NCBI RefSeq assembly: GCF_002943525.1
Contig: NZ_CP025394.1
Location: forward strand, 8,013,001-8,077,000
From: Kitasatospora sp. MMS16-BH015
GTDB taxonomy: Bacteria > Actinomycetota > Actinomycetes > Streptomycetales > Streptomycetaceae
Length of the DNA: 64,000 nt
Direction of reading: 5' to 3'
A model generated the notes under the pieces. That model ran no database searches, was not told the DNA's origin, and was given only the letters and a program-made list of their open reading frames with translations. Shown piece by piece: positions 7,803 to 16,025 of this stretch (positions are counted from its first letter, which is position 1; each line of letters begins with the position of its first letter). Both the position numbers and the translations under genes were made by a program.

Positions 7803-8512
7803 TGGCGGCTGATCCCGCACCGGGGGCAGCCGCTCCCGGCGCGCTGCTGCTGCTCGCGGACGGCCGGTTCCCGGCCGGTGGGCACGCCCACTCGGGCGGG
7901 GCCGAGGCCGCCTGCCGGAGCGGGCGGGTGCACGATGCCGACACCATGGCGGCCTTCCTGGCCGCCCGGCTGCGGACCGTCGGGCTGGTGGGCGCCGCCC
8001 TGGCGGCTGCCGCCGCCGGTCGCCAAGTGGTCGACTGGCTGGCCGAGTTGGACGAGGCGGCCGATGCCCGGACCCCCTCCGGGGCGCAGCGGGCGGTGAG
8101 CCGGCGCCTCGGCCGGCAGCTGCTGCGGGCCGGGCGGGCGGCCTGGCCGGGCCCGGTGCTGGACGCACTGGCCGAGCGGTGGCCCGGCGGGGCGCACCAG
8201 GCCGTGGTGCTCGGGGTGGTCGGCGCGGTGGCCGGGCTCGATCCGGCGGCGGTGGCGGGCGTGGCCGCGTACGAGAGTGTCAACGGCCCGGCCACCGCCT
8301 GCGTCCGGCTGCTCGGCCTCGACCCGTACCAGGTGGCGGCCCGGCTGGCCCGGCTCGCGCCCGAGGTGGACGCGGTGGCCGGGCGGGCCGCCGAGGCCGC
8401 CGGGGCGGCGCTGCGGGAGGGCGCCGAGCTGCTGCCCGCCGCCTCGGCACCCCTGTTGGACATCTACGCCGAACAGCACTCCTCCTGGAAGGTACGGCTC
8501 TTTGCATCGTGA
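7802..8512 (+). CDS. ureF: Urease accessory protein UreF
   Basis: 236 residues. LLLADGRFPAGGHAHSGGAEAA is the characteristic UreF N-terminus; a central helix-rich part follows and the C-terminus ends PLLDIYAEQHSSWKVRLFAS, with the conserved DIYAE-H motif. UreF bridges UreD-bound apo-urease and the UreG GTPase during nickel insertion. Its ATG overlaps the ureC stop, and its end overlaps the TTG start of ureG by 11 bases. Confidence 0.93.
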   Translation: MAADPAPGAAAPGALLLLADGRFPAGGHAHSGGAEAACRSGRVHDADTMAAFLAARLRTVGLVGAALAAAAAGRQVVDWLAELDEAADARTPSGAQRAVSRRLGRQLLRAGRAAWPGPVLDALAERWPGGAHQAVVLGVVGAVAGLDPAAVAGVAAYESVNGPATACVRLLGLDPYQVAARLARLAPEVDAVAGRAAEAAGAALREGAELLPAASAPLLDIYAEQHSSWKVRLFAS

Positions 8513-9239
8513 CCACGTCGACCCGTTCGACGCCCTGACCGTCCGGCACTCCTTCAGCGCGCAGGAGCACAGCGCAGAGGCGGCGCACCGCGCGCTGCGG
8601 ATCGGGCTCGGCGGCCCGGTCGGCTCCGGCAAGACCGCCACCGTCGCCGCGCTCTGCCGGGCGCTGCGGGAGGAGCTCCAGCTCGCGGTGGTGACCAACG
8701 ACATCTACACCACCGAGGACGCCGAGTTCCTGCTCCGGCACGCCGTGCTGCCGCCCGAGCGGATCACCGCCGTGGAGACCGGGTGCTGCCCGCACACCGC
8801 CATCCGGGACGACATCTCCGCCAACCTGGAGGCTGTGGAGGAGCTGGAGCGCAGCCTCGCGCCGCTCGACCTGGTGCTGGTCGAATCCGGCGGCGACAAC
8901 CTGACCGCCACCTTCAGCCGGGGTCTGGTGGACCACCAGATCTTCGTGATCGACGTCTCGGGCGGCGACAAGATCCCGCGCAAGGGCGGCCCCGGCGTCT
9001 CCGGTGCCGATCTGCTGGTGATCAACAAGACCGATCTCGCCCCGCTGGTCGGCGCCGATCTGGGGGTGATGGCCCGGGACGCGAAGGCGCAGCGCGGCGC
9101 CCTGCCGACCGTCTTCACCTCGCTGGCCGCGCCGGACGGCGTGCGGCCGGTGGCGGAGTGGGTGCTGGCCCGGCTGGCCGAGCGGCGGGCGGCGGCGGGG
9201 GCAGCCGGCGCCGCCGGGGCGCCGGGGGCGGCGGGGTGA
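8502..9239 (+). CDS. ureG: Urease accessory GTPase UreG
   Basis: 245 residues from a TTG start at 8502, chosen because GGAAGG lies about nine bases upstream and no ATG or GTG exists in frame before the P-loop. GLGGPVGSGKT (about 35-45) is the Walker A motif. TGCCPHTAIRDD (about 94-105) carries the Cys-Pro-His metal site and VINKTDLAP is the guanine-specificity motif. UreG couples GTP hydrolysis to nickel delivery. The N-terminus has only a few histidines, so it is not the His-rich type. The C-terminal 20 residues are a low-complexity Ala/Gly tail. Its stop overlaps the GTG of ureD. Confidence 0.95.
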   Translation: MHRDHVDPFDALTVRHSFSAQEHSAEAAHRALRIGLGGPVGSGKTATVAALCRALREELQLAVVTNDIYTTEDAEFLLRHAVLPPERITAVETGCCPHTAIRDDISANLEAVEELERSLAPLDLVLVESGGDNLTATFSRGLVDHQIFVIDVSGGDKIPRKGGPGVSGADLLVINKTDLAPLVGADLGVMARDAKAQRGALPTVFTSLAAPDGVRPVAEWVLARLAERRAAAGAAGAAGAPGAAG

Positions 9240-10066
9240 GCCGGTGGCCGGATGCCCGGGTCGAGGCCGTGCGGGACGGACGTGGCGGCACTGCGCTGGC
9301 CCTGCTGGAGAGGGCCGGGCCGTTGGCACTGCGGCGCTCGGACGGTGGGGAGGTCGGTGCCGCCGCGCGGGTGGTGGTGGTCGGTGCGATGGCCGCCCCG
9401 GTGGGCGGTGACCGGTACGGGCTGGAGGTGGGGGTCGGGCCCGGAGCTTCGCTGGTGGTGACCAGTGCGGCGGCGACGGTCAGTCTGCCGGGGGTGGACG
9501 GTGCCGAGTCCGCGTACGAGCTGACCCTGCGGGTGGCGGCGGGGGCCTCGCTGGACTGGTACCCCGAGCCGGTGATCGCGGCCGCCGGCAGCTCGCTGCG
9601 GCTGACCACCCGGATCGAGTTGGCGGCGGGCGCCCGGCTGCGGTTCCGGGAGGAGCAGGTGTTCGGCCGGCACCACGACTGGGTGCGGGGCGCCGCGCCC
9701 GGCCGGCTGGTCTCGCGGCTGACGGTCCGCCAGGCCGGTCGGTTGATCCTCGACCAGGAGACCGACCTCGGGCCGGGCGGTCTGGCGAGCCCCGCCCAGC
9801 TCGGCCCGTACCGGGCCGTCGGGCAGCTGCTGGCGGTCGGGTGGCCGGTCCGGGCACCGGAGGATTCGGCCGAAGGGGAGGCGGTGGTGATGGAGCCGGC
9901 GGGGGAGGGGGTGAGGCTGGTGTCGGCGGTGGCGGGCGACGGGCTGCGCCTGCGGCGGCTGCTGGTGGCGGCGGAGAGTACGGGGACTGCGGCGGGAGAG
10001 GCGGCGGGGACTGCGGCGGGGACTGCGGCGGAGGAGGAGGTGGAGCGGGTGGTGGTGTCGGCCTGA
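9236..10066 (+). CDS. ureD: Urease accessory protein UreD
   Basis: 276 residues, starting at a GTG that overlaps the ureG stop. It is an all-beta scaffold protein that binds apo-urease; landmarks are GASLVVTSAAATVSLPG, LDWYPEPVIAAAGSSL and RFREEQVFGRH. The C-terminal segment holds short in-frame repeats (TAAG and EAAG units, 9983-10032) that look like recent expansion. This is the last gene of the operon. No ureE is present, which is usual for actinobacterial urease loci. Confidence 0.92.
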   Translation: MSRWPDARVEAVRDGRGGTALALLERAGPLALRRSDGGEVGAAARVVVVGAMAAPVGGDRYGLEVGVGPGASLVVTSAAATVSLPGVDGAESAYELTLRVAAGASLDWYPEPVIAAAGSSLRLTTRIELAAGARLRFREEQVFGRHHDWVRGAAPGRLVSRLTVRQAGRLILDQETDLGPGGLASPAQLGPYRAVGQLLAVGWPVRAPEDSAEGEAVVMEPAGEGVRLVSAVAGDGLRLRRLLVAAESTGTAAGEAAGTAAGTAAEEEVERVVVSA

Positions 10067-10137
10067 GTGCGGGGGCCGTGCACCGTGGTGGGGCTCCGAC
10101 TGCGGCAGGATGAGGGGTCGCAGGGAAGGAGCGAGGG

Positions 10138-10785
10138 TTGGGCGAGCAAGCGGAACGGCGGACGGGGGACCGGCCGGACAGGGAGGCGCGGGGCTCGGTG
10201 GTCCGCGGTGGAGCGGCCGTCCGGCCAGGTGGGGAGTCGGTGCCCGAGGTGTCGGCGGTCCGGGCCGGGGTGGTCCGCGGTGGGGTGCCTGTGCGGATGG
10301 CGGAGGAGTCGGTGTCCGAGGTGCCGGTGGTGGTGTCGGTCGAGTACCTCGCGACCAGTTCGACCCTGATGGCCATCGAGGGGGAGCCGGACACGGTGCC
10401 GTGGCTGGCCGGGGGCGGGGTGCGGGTACTGGTGGAAGGGACGGCCGGGCGGATGGTGGTGCTGCGCGGGCTGCGGGTGGTGGTGGACTCGCGGCGGGTG
10501 CCGCGGCCGGCGCGGGAGACGGGCACCAGGTGGTCGAGCATGGCGGTGCGCGACTTCACGGTCGACCTCGACGCGGAGCGGCCCGTCCTGGTGGCGAGGG
10601 GCGCGGATCTCCCGTTCACGGTGCACGGCACCGACCCCGCCGTGTTCTCGATCGCGCCCCACTCCGCCTTCGAGGCGGCCTGGCACCTCGAGCTCGACTG
10701 GACGAGCCAGGGCCGCAGCGGCACGGTGGTGGTCGACTGGGACGGCCGTCCGTTCGAGTTCCTCCCCGAGCCGCCGGACAGCTGA
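10138..10785 (+). CDS. Conserved protein of unknown function with 5'-terminal tandem repeat
   Basis: 215 residues if translation begins at TTG 10138, which follows GGAAGGAG. The conserved-looking body starts near residue 66 (VSVEYLATSSTLMAIEGEP) and continues through LRGLRVVVDSRRVPRP and DFTVDLDAERPVLVARG to a C-terminus FEFLPEPPDS; it looks like a cytosolic mixed alpha/beta protein with no membrane segment. Before it, two 24-residue imperfect repeats (VVRGG-x-x-VR...ESV-x-EV) correspond to a 72-bp tandem duplication beginning at 10198 and 10270. The true start could therefore be further in, for example ATG 10297. I do not recognise the family. It may be read through from ureD (71-bp gap). 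Confidence 0.6.
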   Translation: MGEQAERRTGDRPDREARGSVVRGGAAVRPGGESVPEVSAVRAGVVRGGVPVRMAEESVSEVPVVVSVEYLATSSTLMAIEGEPDTVPWLAGGGVRVLVEGTAGRMVVLRGLRVVVDSRRVPRPARETGTRWSSMAVRDFTVDLDAERPVLVARGADLPFTVHGTDPAVFSIAPHSAFEAAWHLELDWTSQGRSGTVVVDWDGRPFEFLPEPPDS

Positions 10786-10835
10786 CCCGGTGTGCCGCGC
10801 CCGGTTCGCGGCCTGGGCGTGCCTAGGGTGGACGG

Positions 10836-12167
10836 ATGACCGTCCGTCGGAACCGGGTGTGGCGGGTGCTGCGCCGGCGTCCGCTCTCGCCGTTGCGGGA
10901 GCACCTGCGGGAGGCGTTCTGGTTCGCGCCGCTGCTGGCCTGTCTGGGGGCGGTGCTGCTGGCGCCGCTGACCGACTGGCTGGATCTCGAGCTGACCTCC
11001 GAGGAGATCGCGACCGCCGGGAACGCCGCGCAGATCGCCTCGTTCTCGGGGGCGGCCAAGAGCGTGATCTCCACCACCAGCTCGGCGATGCTCACCTTCA
11101 TCGGTGTGGTGTTCTCGATCTCGCTGGTGGCGCTGCAGATGGCGGCCAGCCAGTTCAGCCCCCGGGTGCTGCGGCTGTACGTGCGCAGTCGGCTCACCAA
11201 GGCCACGTTCTCGGCCTGTCTGGCCACCTTCCTGTTCACCCTCTTGGTGCAGCTGGGCTTCGAGGACACCACCGACCCGACCAAGGTGACCACCGTGCCG
11301 GTGTTCTCCACCCTGGTCGCGGTGCTGCTGGTGATGGTCAGCCTGGTGCTGTTCGTGCTGTACGTGCAGGCCACGCTGCGGCTGCTGCGGGTGCCGCACG
11401 TGATCGACCGGGTGACCAACGAGTCGGTGGCGGTGCTCGCGCACTACCGGTGGCTGGCCCCCGAGATCGGTGGGTCGGGGGAGCGGGACGGCGGTCCGGG
11501 CGAGGGGGTGACGCTGCTGCACGAGGGCCGGTCCGGGGTGCTGCGGGACGTGCACATCGCCCGGCTGGTGCGGCTGGCCCGGCGGCACGGCGCCGAGCTG
11601 CACCTGGTGCCGCGGATCGGTGACTTCGTCACCCCCGGCACGCCGACCGTCCGGGTGGTCGGCGGCAGCTCGCCGAAGCCCCGGCGGATCGCCTCCGCGC
11701 TGAACGTCGGGGTGGACCGGACGATGCACCAGGACCTGAGCTTCGGCTTCCGCCAGCTGGTCGACATCGCGATCCGGGCGCTCTCGCCGGCCGTCAACGA
11801 CCCGACCACCGCCGTGCAGGCGCTCGACCGGGTGCACCAGTTGCTCGGCCTGCTGGTGCACGTCCCGATCGGTGAACTGCGGTACCGCGACGCGCAGGGC
11901 GTCGTGCGGCTGGTGCAGCCGGTCGCGAGCTGGGCCGCGACCATCGACCTGGCCTGCACCGAGATCCGGATCTGCGGCGCGGGCCAGCCGCAGGTGACCC
12001 GGCGGATGTCGGCCATGCTGGACGACCTGCTGCGGATCGCGCCCGAGGAGCGGCGGGAGGCGCTGCTCGTGCAGCGGGAGCTGCTGGGACGGGCGGTGGC
12101 CGCGGAGGTGCCGGACCCGGCGAACCGGGCGTTCGCGCTGGCGCCGGACCGGCAGGGGATCGGCTGA
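10836..12167 (+). CDS. DUF2254 family membrane protein
   Basis: 443 residues. The N-terminal half has about four membrane segments (FWFAPLLACLGAVLLAPL, MLTFIGVVFSISLVALQM, FSACLATFLFTLLVQL, VFSTLVAVLLVMVSLVLFVLY), and the loop QMAASQFSPRVLRLYVRSR is a strong marker of DUF2254. The C-terminal half is cytosolic and includes FGFRQLVDIAIRALSPAVNDPTTA, the other family signature. Function is unknown; a role in ion movement has been guessed for the family but nothing here tests it. It ends 12 bp from the convergent ctaG-like gene. Confidence 0.88.
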   Translation: MTVRRNRVWRVLRRRPLSPLREHLREAFWFAPLLACLGAVLLAPLTDWLDLELTSEEIATAGNAAQIASFSGAAKSVISTTSSAMLTFIGVVFSISLVALQMAASQFSPRVLRLYVRSRLTKATFSACLATFLFTLLVQLGFEDTTDPTKVTTVPVFSTLVAVLLVMVSLVLFVLYVQATLRLLRVPHVIDRVTNESVAVLAHYRWLAPEIGGSGERDGGPGEGVTLLHEGRSGVLRDVHIARLVRLARRHGAELHLVPRIGDFVTPGTPTVRVVGGSSPKPRRIASALNVGVDRTMHQDLSFGFRQLVDIAIRALSPAVNDPTTAVQALDRVHQLLGLLVHVPIGELRYRDAQGVVRLVQPVASWAATIDLACTEIRICGAGQPQVTRRMSAMLDDLLRIAPEERREALLVQRELLGRAVAAEVPDPANRAFALAPDRQGIG

Positions 12168-12179
12168 TCGGCCGGGGAC

Positions 12180-13178
12180 TCAGCCGGCGTCTGCGACGCC
12201 CGGGGTGGCACGGCGGGTGCGCTGTTCGAGGGAGGCGAGGTAGGCGTTGTACGCCTCCAGCTCGGCGTCGCCGTTGCGGTCGGCCGCGCGGTCCTTGCGG
12301 CGGGCCTGGCGTTCCTCGGACTTGGCCCACTGGAGGGTGAGGGCGATCAGCACCACGGCGGTGGGGATCTCGCCGAAGGCCCAGGTGATGCCGCCGGCCA
12401 GCTTCTGGTCGGCGATCAGGTCGGTGCCGGCCGGGGCCATCGTGCCGTCGAAGGTGGTCACCAGCGGGTGGGTGGCCATCATGACCGCCACGCCGAAGAA
12501 GGCGTGGAAGGGCATGCCCATGAACAGCTCGATGATCCGCATCACGAAGCCGGGCCGGTTCGGGCCCGGGTCGACGCCCATGATCGGCCAGAAGAAGAGC
12601 ATGCCGGAGAGCAGGAAGTGCACCATCATCGCGATGTGGCCGACGCGGTACTGCATCAGGTAGTCGAACAGCGGGGTGAAGTAGAGCCCGTACAGGCTGC
12701 CCACGAAGAGCGGGATGGTGAAGGCCGCGTGCGAGATCACCTTGACGTACCGGCTGTGCAGCAGCGCCACCAGCAGCTCGCGCGGGCCGCGGCCGCTGCC
12801 CTTGGCGGCCGGGCGCAGGGCGCGGAGGGCGAGGGTGATCGGCGCGCCGAGCAGCAGGAGGATCGGCGAGAGCATGGAGAGCACCATGTGCTGCATCATG
12901 TGCGCGCTGAACAGGGCCATGCCGTAGTCGTTCAGGCCGCTGCAGGTGACCGCCACGATGGTGCCGAGGCCGGACAGCCAGGCGAGGGAGCGGCCGGTCC
13001 CCCAGCGGTCGCCGCGGCGGTGCAGCCGGACCACGCCGGCCGCGTACAGCCCGAGCGCCAGCAGGCAGCCGATCAGGAACGGCCAGTCCGGCGACCAGGT
13101 GAGGGCGGTGGAGGCGGTGAAGGGTGGGAGCTGCTCCATCCCCCCGTGGTGGTGCATCCCTGCCATGCCGTCGCCCAT
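12180..13178 (-). CDS. Cytochrome c oxidase assembly protein, CtaG/caa3 type
   Basis: 332 residues from the ATG at 13178 (MGDGMAGMHHHGGM), preferred over an in-frame ATG at 13223 that has no ribosome site; GAGGGAAAG lies upstream of 13178. Seven or so membrane segments follow, including MALFSAHMMQHMVLSMLSPILLLLGAP with the conserved HMMQHM, HIAMMVHFLLSGMLFFWPI and MPFHAFFGVAVMMATHPL. These His/Met-rich helices are the family's candidate copper ligands. It is expected to help load copper into the oxidase. The C-terminal 50 residues are charged and cytosolic. Confidence 0.88.
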   Translation of the reverse strand: MGDGMAGMHHHGGMEQLPPFTASTALTWSPDWPFLIGCLLALGLYAAGVVRLHRRGDRWGTGRSLAWLSGLGTIVAVTCSGLNDYGMALFSAHMMQHMVLSMLSPILLLLGAPITLALRALRPAAKGSGRGPRELLVALLHSRYVKVISHAAFTIPLFVGSLYGLYFTPLFDYLMQYRVGHIAMMVHFLLSGMLFFWPIMGVDPGPNRPGFVMRIIELFMGMPFHAFFGVAVMMATHPLVTTFDGTMAPAGTDLIADQKLAGGITWAFGEIPTAVVLIALTLQWAKSEERQARRKDRAADRNGDAELEAYNAYLASLEQRTRRATPGVADAG

Positions 13179-13317
13179 CGGGCGGCCCCGCTTTCCCTCG
13201 TCCGTCCGGACCCGGCCGGCCATTGCCGGGTCCGGTTTGGTCCGTTTTGCTTCGGCCCAAGCCTAGGCGGCGTTTATCCCGGGAGCTGCACCGGGCCCGG
13301 GGCTGGGGGACGCGGGG

Positions 13318-14130
13318 TCAGCCGGGGAGCGTCCAGCGCTGGTTCGCCGAAGCGGTGCAGGTCCAGATGATCAGTGCGGTGCCGGGGGCCGAACCGCCGC
13401 CGGAGGCGTCGAGGCAGAGGCCGGACTTGAGGTTCTGCAGGGTGCCGTCGGAGCGCGGCGTCCAGGACTGGGCGGGCGTGCCGTTGCAGGAGTAGAGCTG
13501 GACGACGGTGCCCGGGGTGGTGATGATCGAGCGGGCGTCGTACCGGAGCTGCCCGCGCTCGGTGTCGGTGGCGCCCCAGGCGTCCACGCCGGCCAGCCAG
13601 CCGCCGGTGAGGAAGCGGGGGTCGGCGGCGAGCAGCTGGTCGAGCGCGGCCTCGTCGCCGTTCCACTCGGTGACCAGGGCGCGGAAGGCGGTGAGGTCCT
13701 TCCGGCCGTAGGCGGCGGAGATCTGCGGTAGCAGGGCGCGGCTGCGGTCGGCCAGCGCCTGGCGGGCGAGGTTGACCACGTCGAAGCGGTAGGCGTCGGT
13801 GGCCTTCCGGGCCGGTACGGCGTTCAGCAGGCTGGTCAGCGCGGACCGCACGGTCGAGGGGTCGTAGCGCAGGGAGCCCGGGCTCCAGCTGGCGGTGCTG
13901 CTCGCAGTGAGGGAGGGGCGGGCGGTGAACAGGCTGTCCTGGGGCTCGGCCCAACTGCCGGAGGGCATCGCGTAGGGGCCCTGGGCGAGCTCGGCCCAGG
14001 CGGACTCGGCGCCGGCGTCGGCGCCGCCGTAGCGGGTGTCGGCGTAGGAGCGGAACCAGGCGGTGCGGTCGACGGTGCCCGCGGACCAGGCCAGGTCGGC
14101 GAAGAGCGCCAGCGCGGCCGGGGCGGAGCC
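13318..14130 (-). pseudogene. 3' remnant of a GH89 alpha-N-acetylglucosaminidase with ricin-type lectin end
   Basis: Reading the minus strand from about 14130 gives LFADLAWSAGTVDRTAWFRS, YADTRYGG, then YAMPSGSWAEPQDSLFTARP and WNGDEAALDQLLAADPRFL, which fit the C-terminal helical domain of GH89 (NAGLU-type) enzymes. The end, VVQLYSCNGTPAQSW and SGLCLDASGGG...QRWTLPG, is a beta-trefoil lectin segment with Q-x-W motifs, but only about two of three subdomains are present. It is joined abruptly after IITTPG, suggesting an internal deletion as well. No start codon or catalytic domain remains; the 5' part ends at a hairpin junction. The ATG at 13968 might allow a short product, but it would be inactive. 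Confidence 0.72.
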
Positions 14131-14131
14131 G

Positions 14132-14168
14132 GTGCTCGGTCCGGTCCGGTCCGGTCCGGACCGAGCAC
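14132..14168. repeat. Inverted repeat at the GH89/ROK scar
   Basis: GTGCTCGGTCCGG (14132-14144) faces its exact complement at 14156-14168 across an 11-base TCCGG-repeat spacer. One arm is in register with the ROK remnant; the other sits at the broken end of the GH89 remnant. Confidence 0.85.
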
Positions 14169-14297
14169 ATCCGGCGGCACACGTTGACGGACACCCGGAT
14201 CACGGCCTCGGCCCTGGGCGAGCGGGCCGTGGCGGTCGGGGTGGTCCGTCGGGCCCTGGACCTCGTCGAGCCGCACCTGGCCGCCGCCCTGGGGTGA
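14154..14297 (+). pseudogene. 3' remnant of a ROK-family regulator or sugar kinase
   Basis: The plus-strand frame ending at TGA 14295-14297 reads RRHTLTDTRI, TASALGERAVAVG, then VVRRALDLVEPHLAAALG. This looks like the last 45 or so residues of ROK transcriptional regulators, where ALG-x-x-AVAVGA-x-x-AL precedes the end. Nothing upstream continues the frame as ROK; it meets the GH89 remnant head to head. ROK regulators commonly sit beside sugar-hydrolase genes, so the two may have been divergent neighbours whose shared 5' ends were deleted. Assignment rests on a short stretch. Confidence 0.55.
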
Positions 14298-14357
14298 GCG
14301 GTGCCCGGGCCCGTGGCCAGGGGGCGCGGGGCTGTGTGACAGATCGTGCCGGAGCCG

Positions 14358-14386
14358 TTGACCGCGCTCTGACCAGTGGGTAACTT
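14358..14386 (+). promoter_or_regulatory. Promoter of the SGNH esterase gene
   Basis: TTGACC (14358-14363) and TAACTT (14381-14386) are separated by exactly 17 bases, a good vegetative sigma-factor promoter. The gene starts about 90 bases downstream of the predicted start site. Confidence 0.6.
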
Positions 14387-14483
14387 CCCGGCGAGTAACT
14401 TCGTTCATTCCCCTGGCCCGGCCGCCCCCACGGCCGGTGGCCCACTCCGGCACGCCCCCACCCACGGTTGCAAGGAGACCCCC

Positions 14484-15359
14484 ATGCCCCTGCGCCCCCG
14501 CCGCTTTGCGGCGGCCCTCGCCGCTGCCGCCACCCTGGTCGGTCTCGGCCTCACCCTGCCGGCCCAGGCTCAGGCCGATCAGCCGCTCAACTACGTTGCC
14601 ATCGGCGACAGTTACAGTGCCGGGTCGGGCGTGCTGCCGCTCGATCCGAGCGCTCCGCTGCTCTGCGCGCGATCGACCGCCAACTACCCGCACGACCTGG
14701 CCGCCGCAGCCGGGCTCGACCTCACCGACGTGACCTGCGGCGGGGCGCAGACCAAGGACTTCGCGGGCGCCCAGTACCCGGGAGTGGCGCCGCAGTTGGC
14801 CGCGCTCGGGGTGGACACCGACCTGGTCACCATGACCATCGGCGGCAACGACAGCAACACCTTCATCGACGCCATCCTGGCCTGCGGCTCGGCCGGGGTG
14901 GTCACGCTCGGGTTCGGGCACCCGTGCCAGTCGATCTACGGCTCCGGCTTCGACGACACCATCGACAACACCACCTACCCGGCCGTCCGGGCGGCGCTGG
15001 CCGCCGTGCACGCGAAGGCGCCCAACGCGCGGGTGGCGATCCTGGGTTACCCGTGGATCGTGCCCAGTCAGGCCGTGCCCGGGTGCTTCGCCAAGATGCC
15101 GATCGCCGCCGGCGACATCCCGTACCTGCGGGACCTGCAGACCCACCTCAACGCGGCCGTCCGGCAGGCCGCCGCCGACACCGGGTCCACGTACGTGGAC
15201 ATGTCCGCCGCCTCGGACGGCCACGACGCCTGCCAGCCGATCGGCACCCGGTGGGTCGAGCCGGTGCTGTTCGGTACCAACTACGTACCGGTGCACCCGA
15301 ATTCGACCGGTGAGGCGGCGATGGCCGCGCAGGCCGCCGACACCCTCGGCCTCGGCTGA
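14484..15359 (+). CDS. Secreted SGNH-family esterase/lipase
   Basis: 291 residues with a signal peptide (MPLRPRRFAAALAAAATLVG, cleavage near AQA-D, residue 32). Block I GDSYS places the nucleophile at Ser43, GGND (120-123) provides the oxyanion residues, and VPVHPNSTGE near the C-terminus provides the catalytic His. Six cysteines (CARS, TCGG, ACGS, HPCQS, GCFAK, DACQP) match the three-disulfide pattern of streptomycete SGNH esterases. It should act outside the cell on ester or lipid substrates. The ATG at 14484 follows AAGGAG; earlier in-frame codons would precede the signal peptide. It is flanked by its own promoter and terminator. Confidence 0.92.
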   Translation: MPLRPRRFAAALAAAATLVGLGLTLPAQAQADQPLNYVAIGDSYSAGSGVLPLDPSAPLLCARSTANYPHDLAAAAGLDLTDVTCGGAQTKDFAGAQYPGVAPQLAALGVDTDLVTMTIGGNDSNTFIDAILACGSAGVVTLGFGHPCQSIYGSGFDDTIDNTTYPAVRAALAAVHAKAPNARVAILGYPWIVPSQAVPGCFAKMPIAAGDIPYLRDLQTHLNAAVRQAAADTGSTYVDMSAASDGHDACQPIGTRWVEPVLFGTNYVPVHPNSTGEAAMAAQAADTLGLG

Positions 15360-15379
15360 CGGCGAGCCGGTGGCACCGC

Positions 15380-15414
15380 CTTCCGCCGCCCGGCCAAGTG
15401 CCGGGCGGCGGAGG
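15380..15414 (+). terminator. Terminator after the SGNH esterase gene
   Basis: TCCGCCGCCCGG (15382-15393) pairs with 15401-15412 across a 7-base loop, extended by one or two weaker pairs, 20 bp after the stop codon. Confidence 0.75.
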
Positions 15415-15435
15415 CCTGTTCAGGAGCGCGCCGGA

Positions 15436-15560
15436 GGGTGTGCCCCGGGGTGGCCGAGCCGCGGCCGGTCACGTCGTCGTAGCCGGGGGTGGGCTTGAGG
15501 CTGCTGTCCTGGTCGAGGGTGGCCAGGTAGTCGGAGAGCGTCGGCGTGATCGTCGTGGGA
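15436..15560 (-). pseudogene. Possible 3' remnant of a secreted peptidase gene
   Basis: On the minus strand this stretch reads TLSDYLATLDQDSSLKP then TPGYDDVTGRGSATPG. The GYDDVTGRGS pattern resembles the C-terminal region of secreted serine peptidases in which G-[YWF]-D-x-V-T-G-x-G is common. The frame has no start of its own and does not stop at a natural place. It may instead be chance similarity; I list it as a weak remnant. Confidence 0.28.
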
Positions 15561-15637
15561 CCCTCGTGGGATCGGAGTGGCGGGAGGGGGGCTGATATTC
15601 GGTGGGGGTAGGGGGTGGGCACGGCGAGAATGGGCGG

Positions 15638-15979
15638 GTGAACGAGACCCGATCCGCACTGCCCCGGCCCGTCGTGCTTGGCATCGACGACCTGCGGCCC
15701 CTGCCGCAGGCCACCCGGATCGCCCGGACCAGCCGGGCCGGCATCGAGCTGCTGCGCGAGCACCGCGACACCTTCATCGACGAGCTCTGGCTCGACCACG
15801 ACCTCGGCGGCGAGGACAGCATCCTGCCCGTGGTGACCCTCCTGGAGGAGGCCGCCTTCCACGGCGAGCCGTACCGGATCGGCACGGTCTTCGTGCACAG
15901 CGCCAACCCGATCGGTGCCGAGACCGTGGTCCGTTCGCTGCTGCGCTGGGAGTACCGCGTCCGCCGGGCCGTGGCCTGA
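15638..15979 (+). CDS. Cyclic-phosphate processing receiver-domain protein
   Basis: 113 residues from GTG 15638 (NETRSALPRPVVLGIDDLRP). The core WLDHDLGGEDSILPVV followed by IGTVFVHSANPIGAETV matches what I know as the cyclic-phosphate processing receiver (Cyc-REC) domain, a small Rossmann-like fold proposed from comparative genomics to act in nucleotide or RNA cyclic-phosphate processing. The acidic LDHD and Asn-Pro motifs would be its active site. It lacks the phosphorylation Lys context of true response regulators. An earlier in-frame GTG at 15602 is possible but lies in low-complexity DNA. It converges with the ATP-grasp gene 46 bp away. Confidence 0.72.
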   Translation: MNETRSALPRPVVLGIDDLRPLPQATRIARTSRAGIELLREHRDTFIDELWLDHDLGGEDSILPVVTLLEEAAFHGEPYRIGTVFVHSANPIGAETVVRSLLRWEYRVRRAVA

Positions 15980-16025
15980 GGGCAGGTGGCCTGGTGGATC
16001 GGGTGATGCTGCCCGGTGGTCGGGG

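Noticed and set aside
5835..8704. Long open frames on the minus strand across ureC, ureF and ureG
   Set aside because: They are antisense shadows produced by extreme GC third-position bias; the encoded text is Arg/Gly/His/Pro-rich without motifs, whereas the plus strand encodes a complete urease operon.
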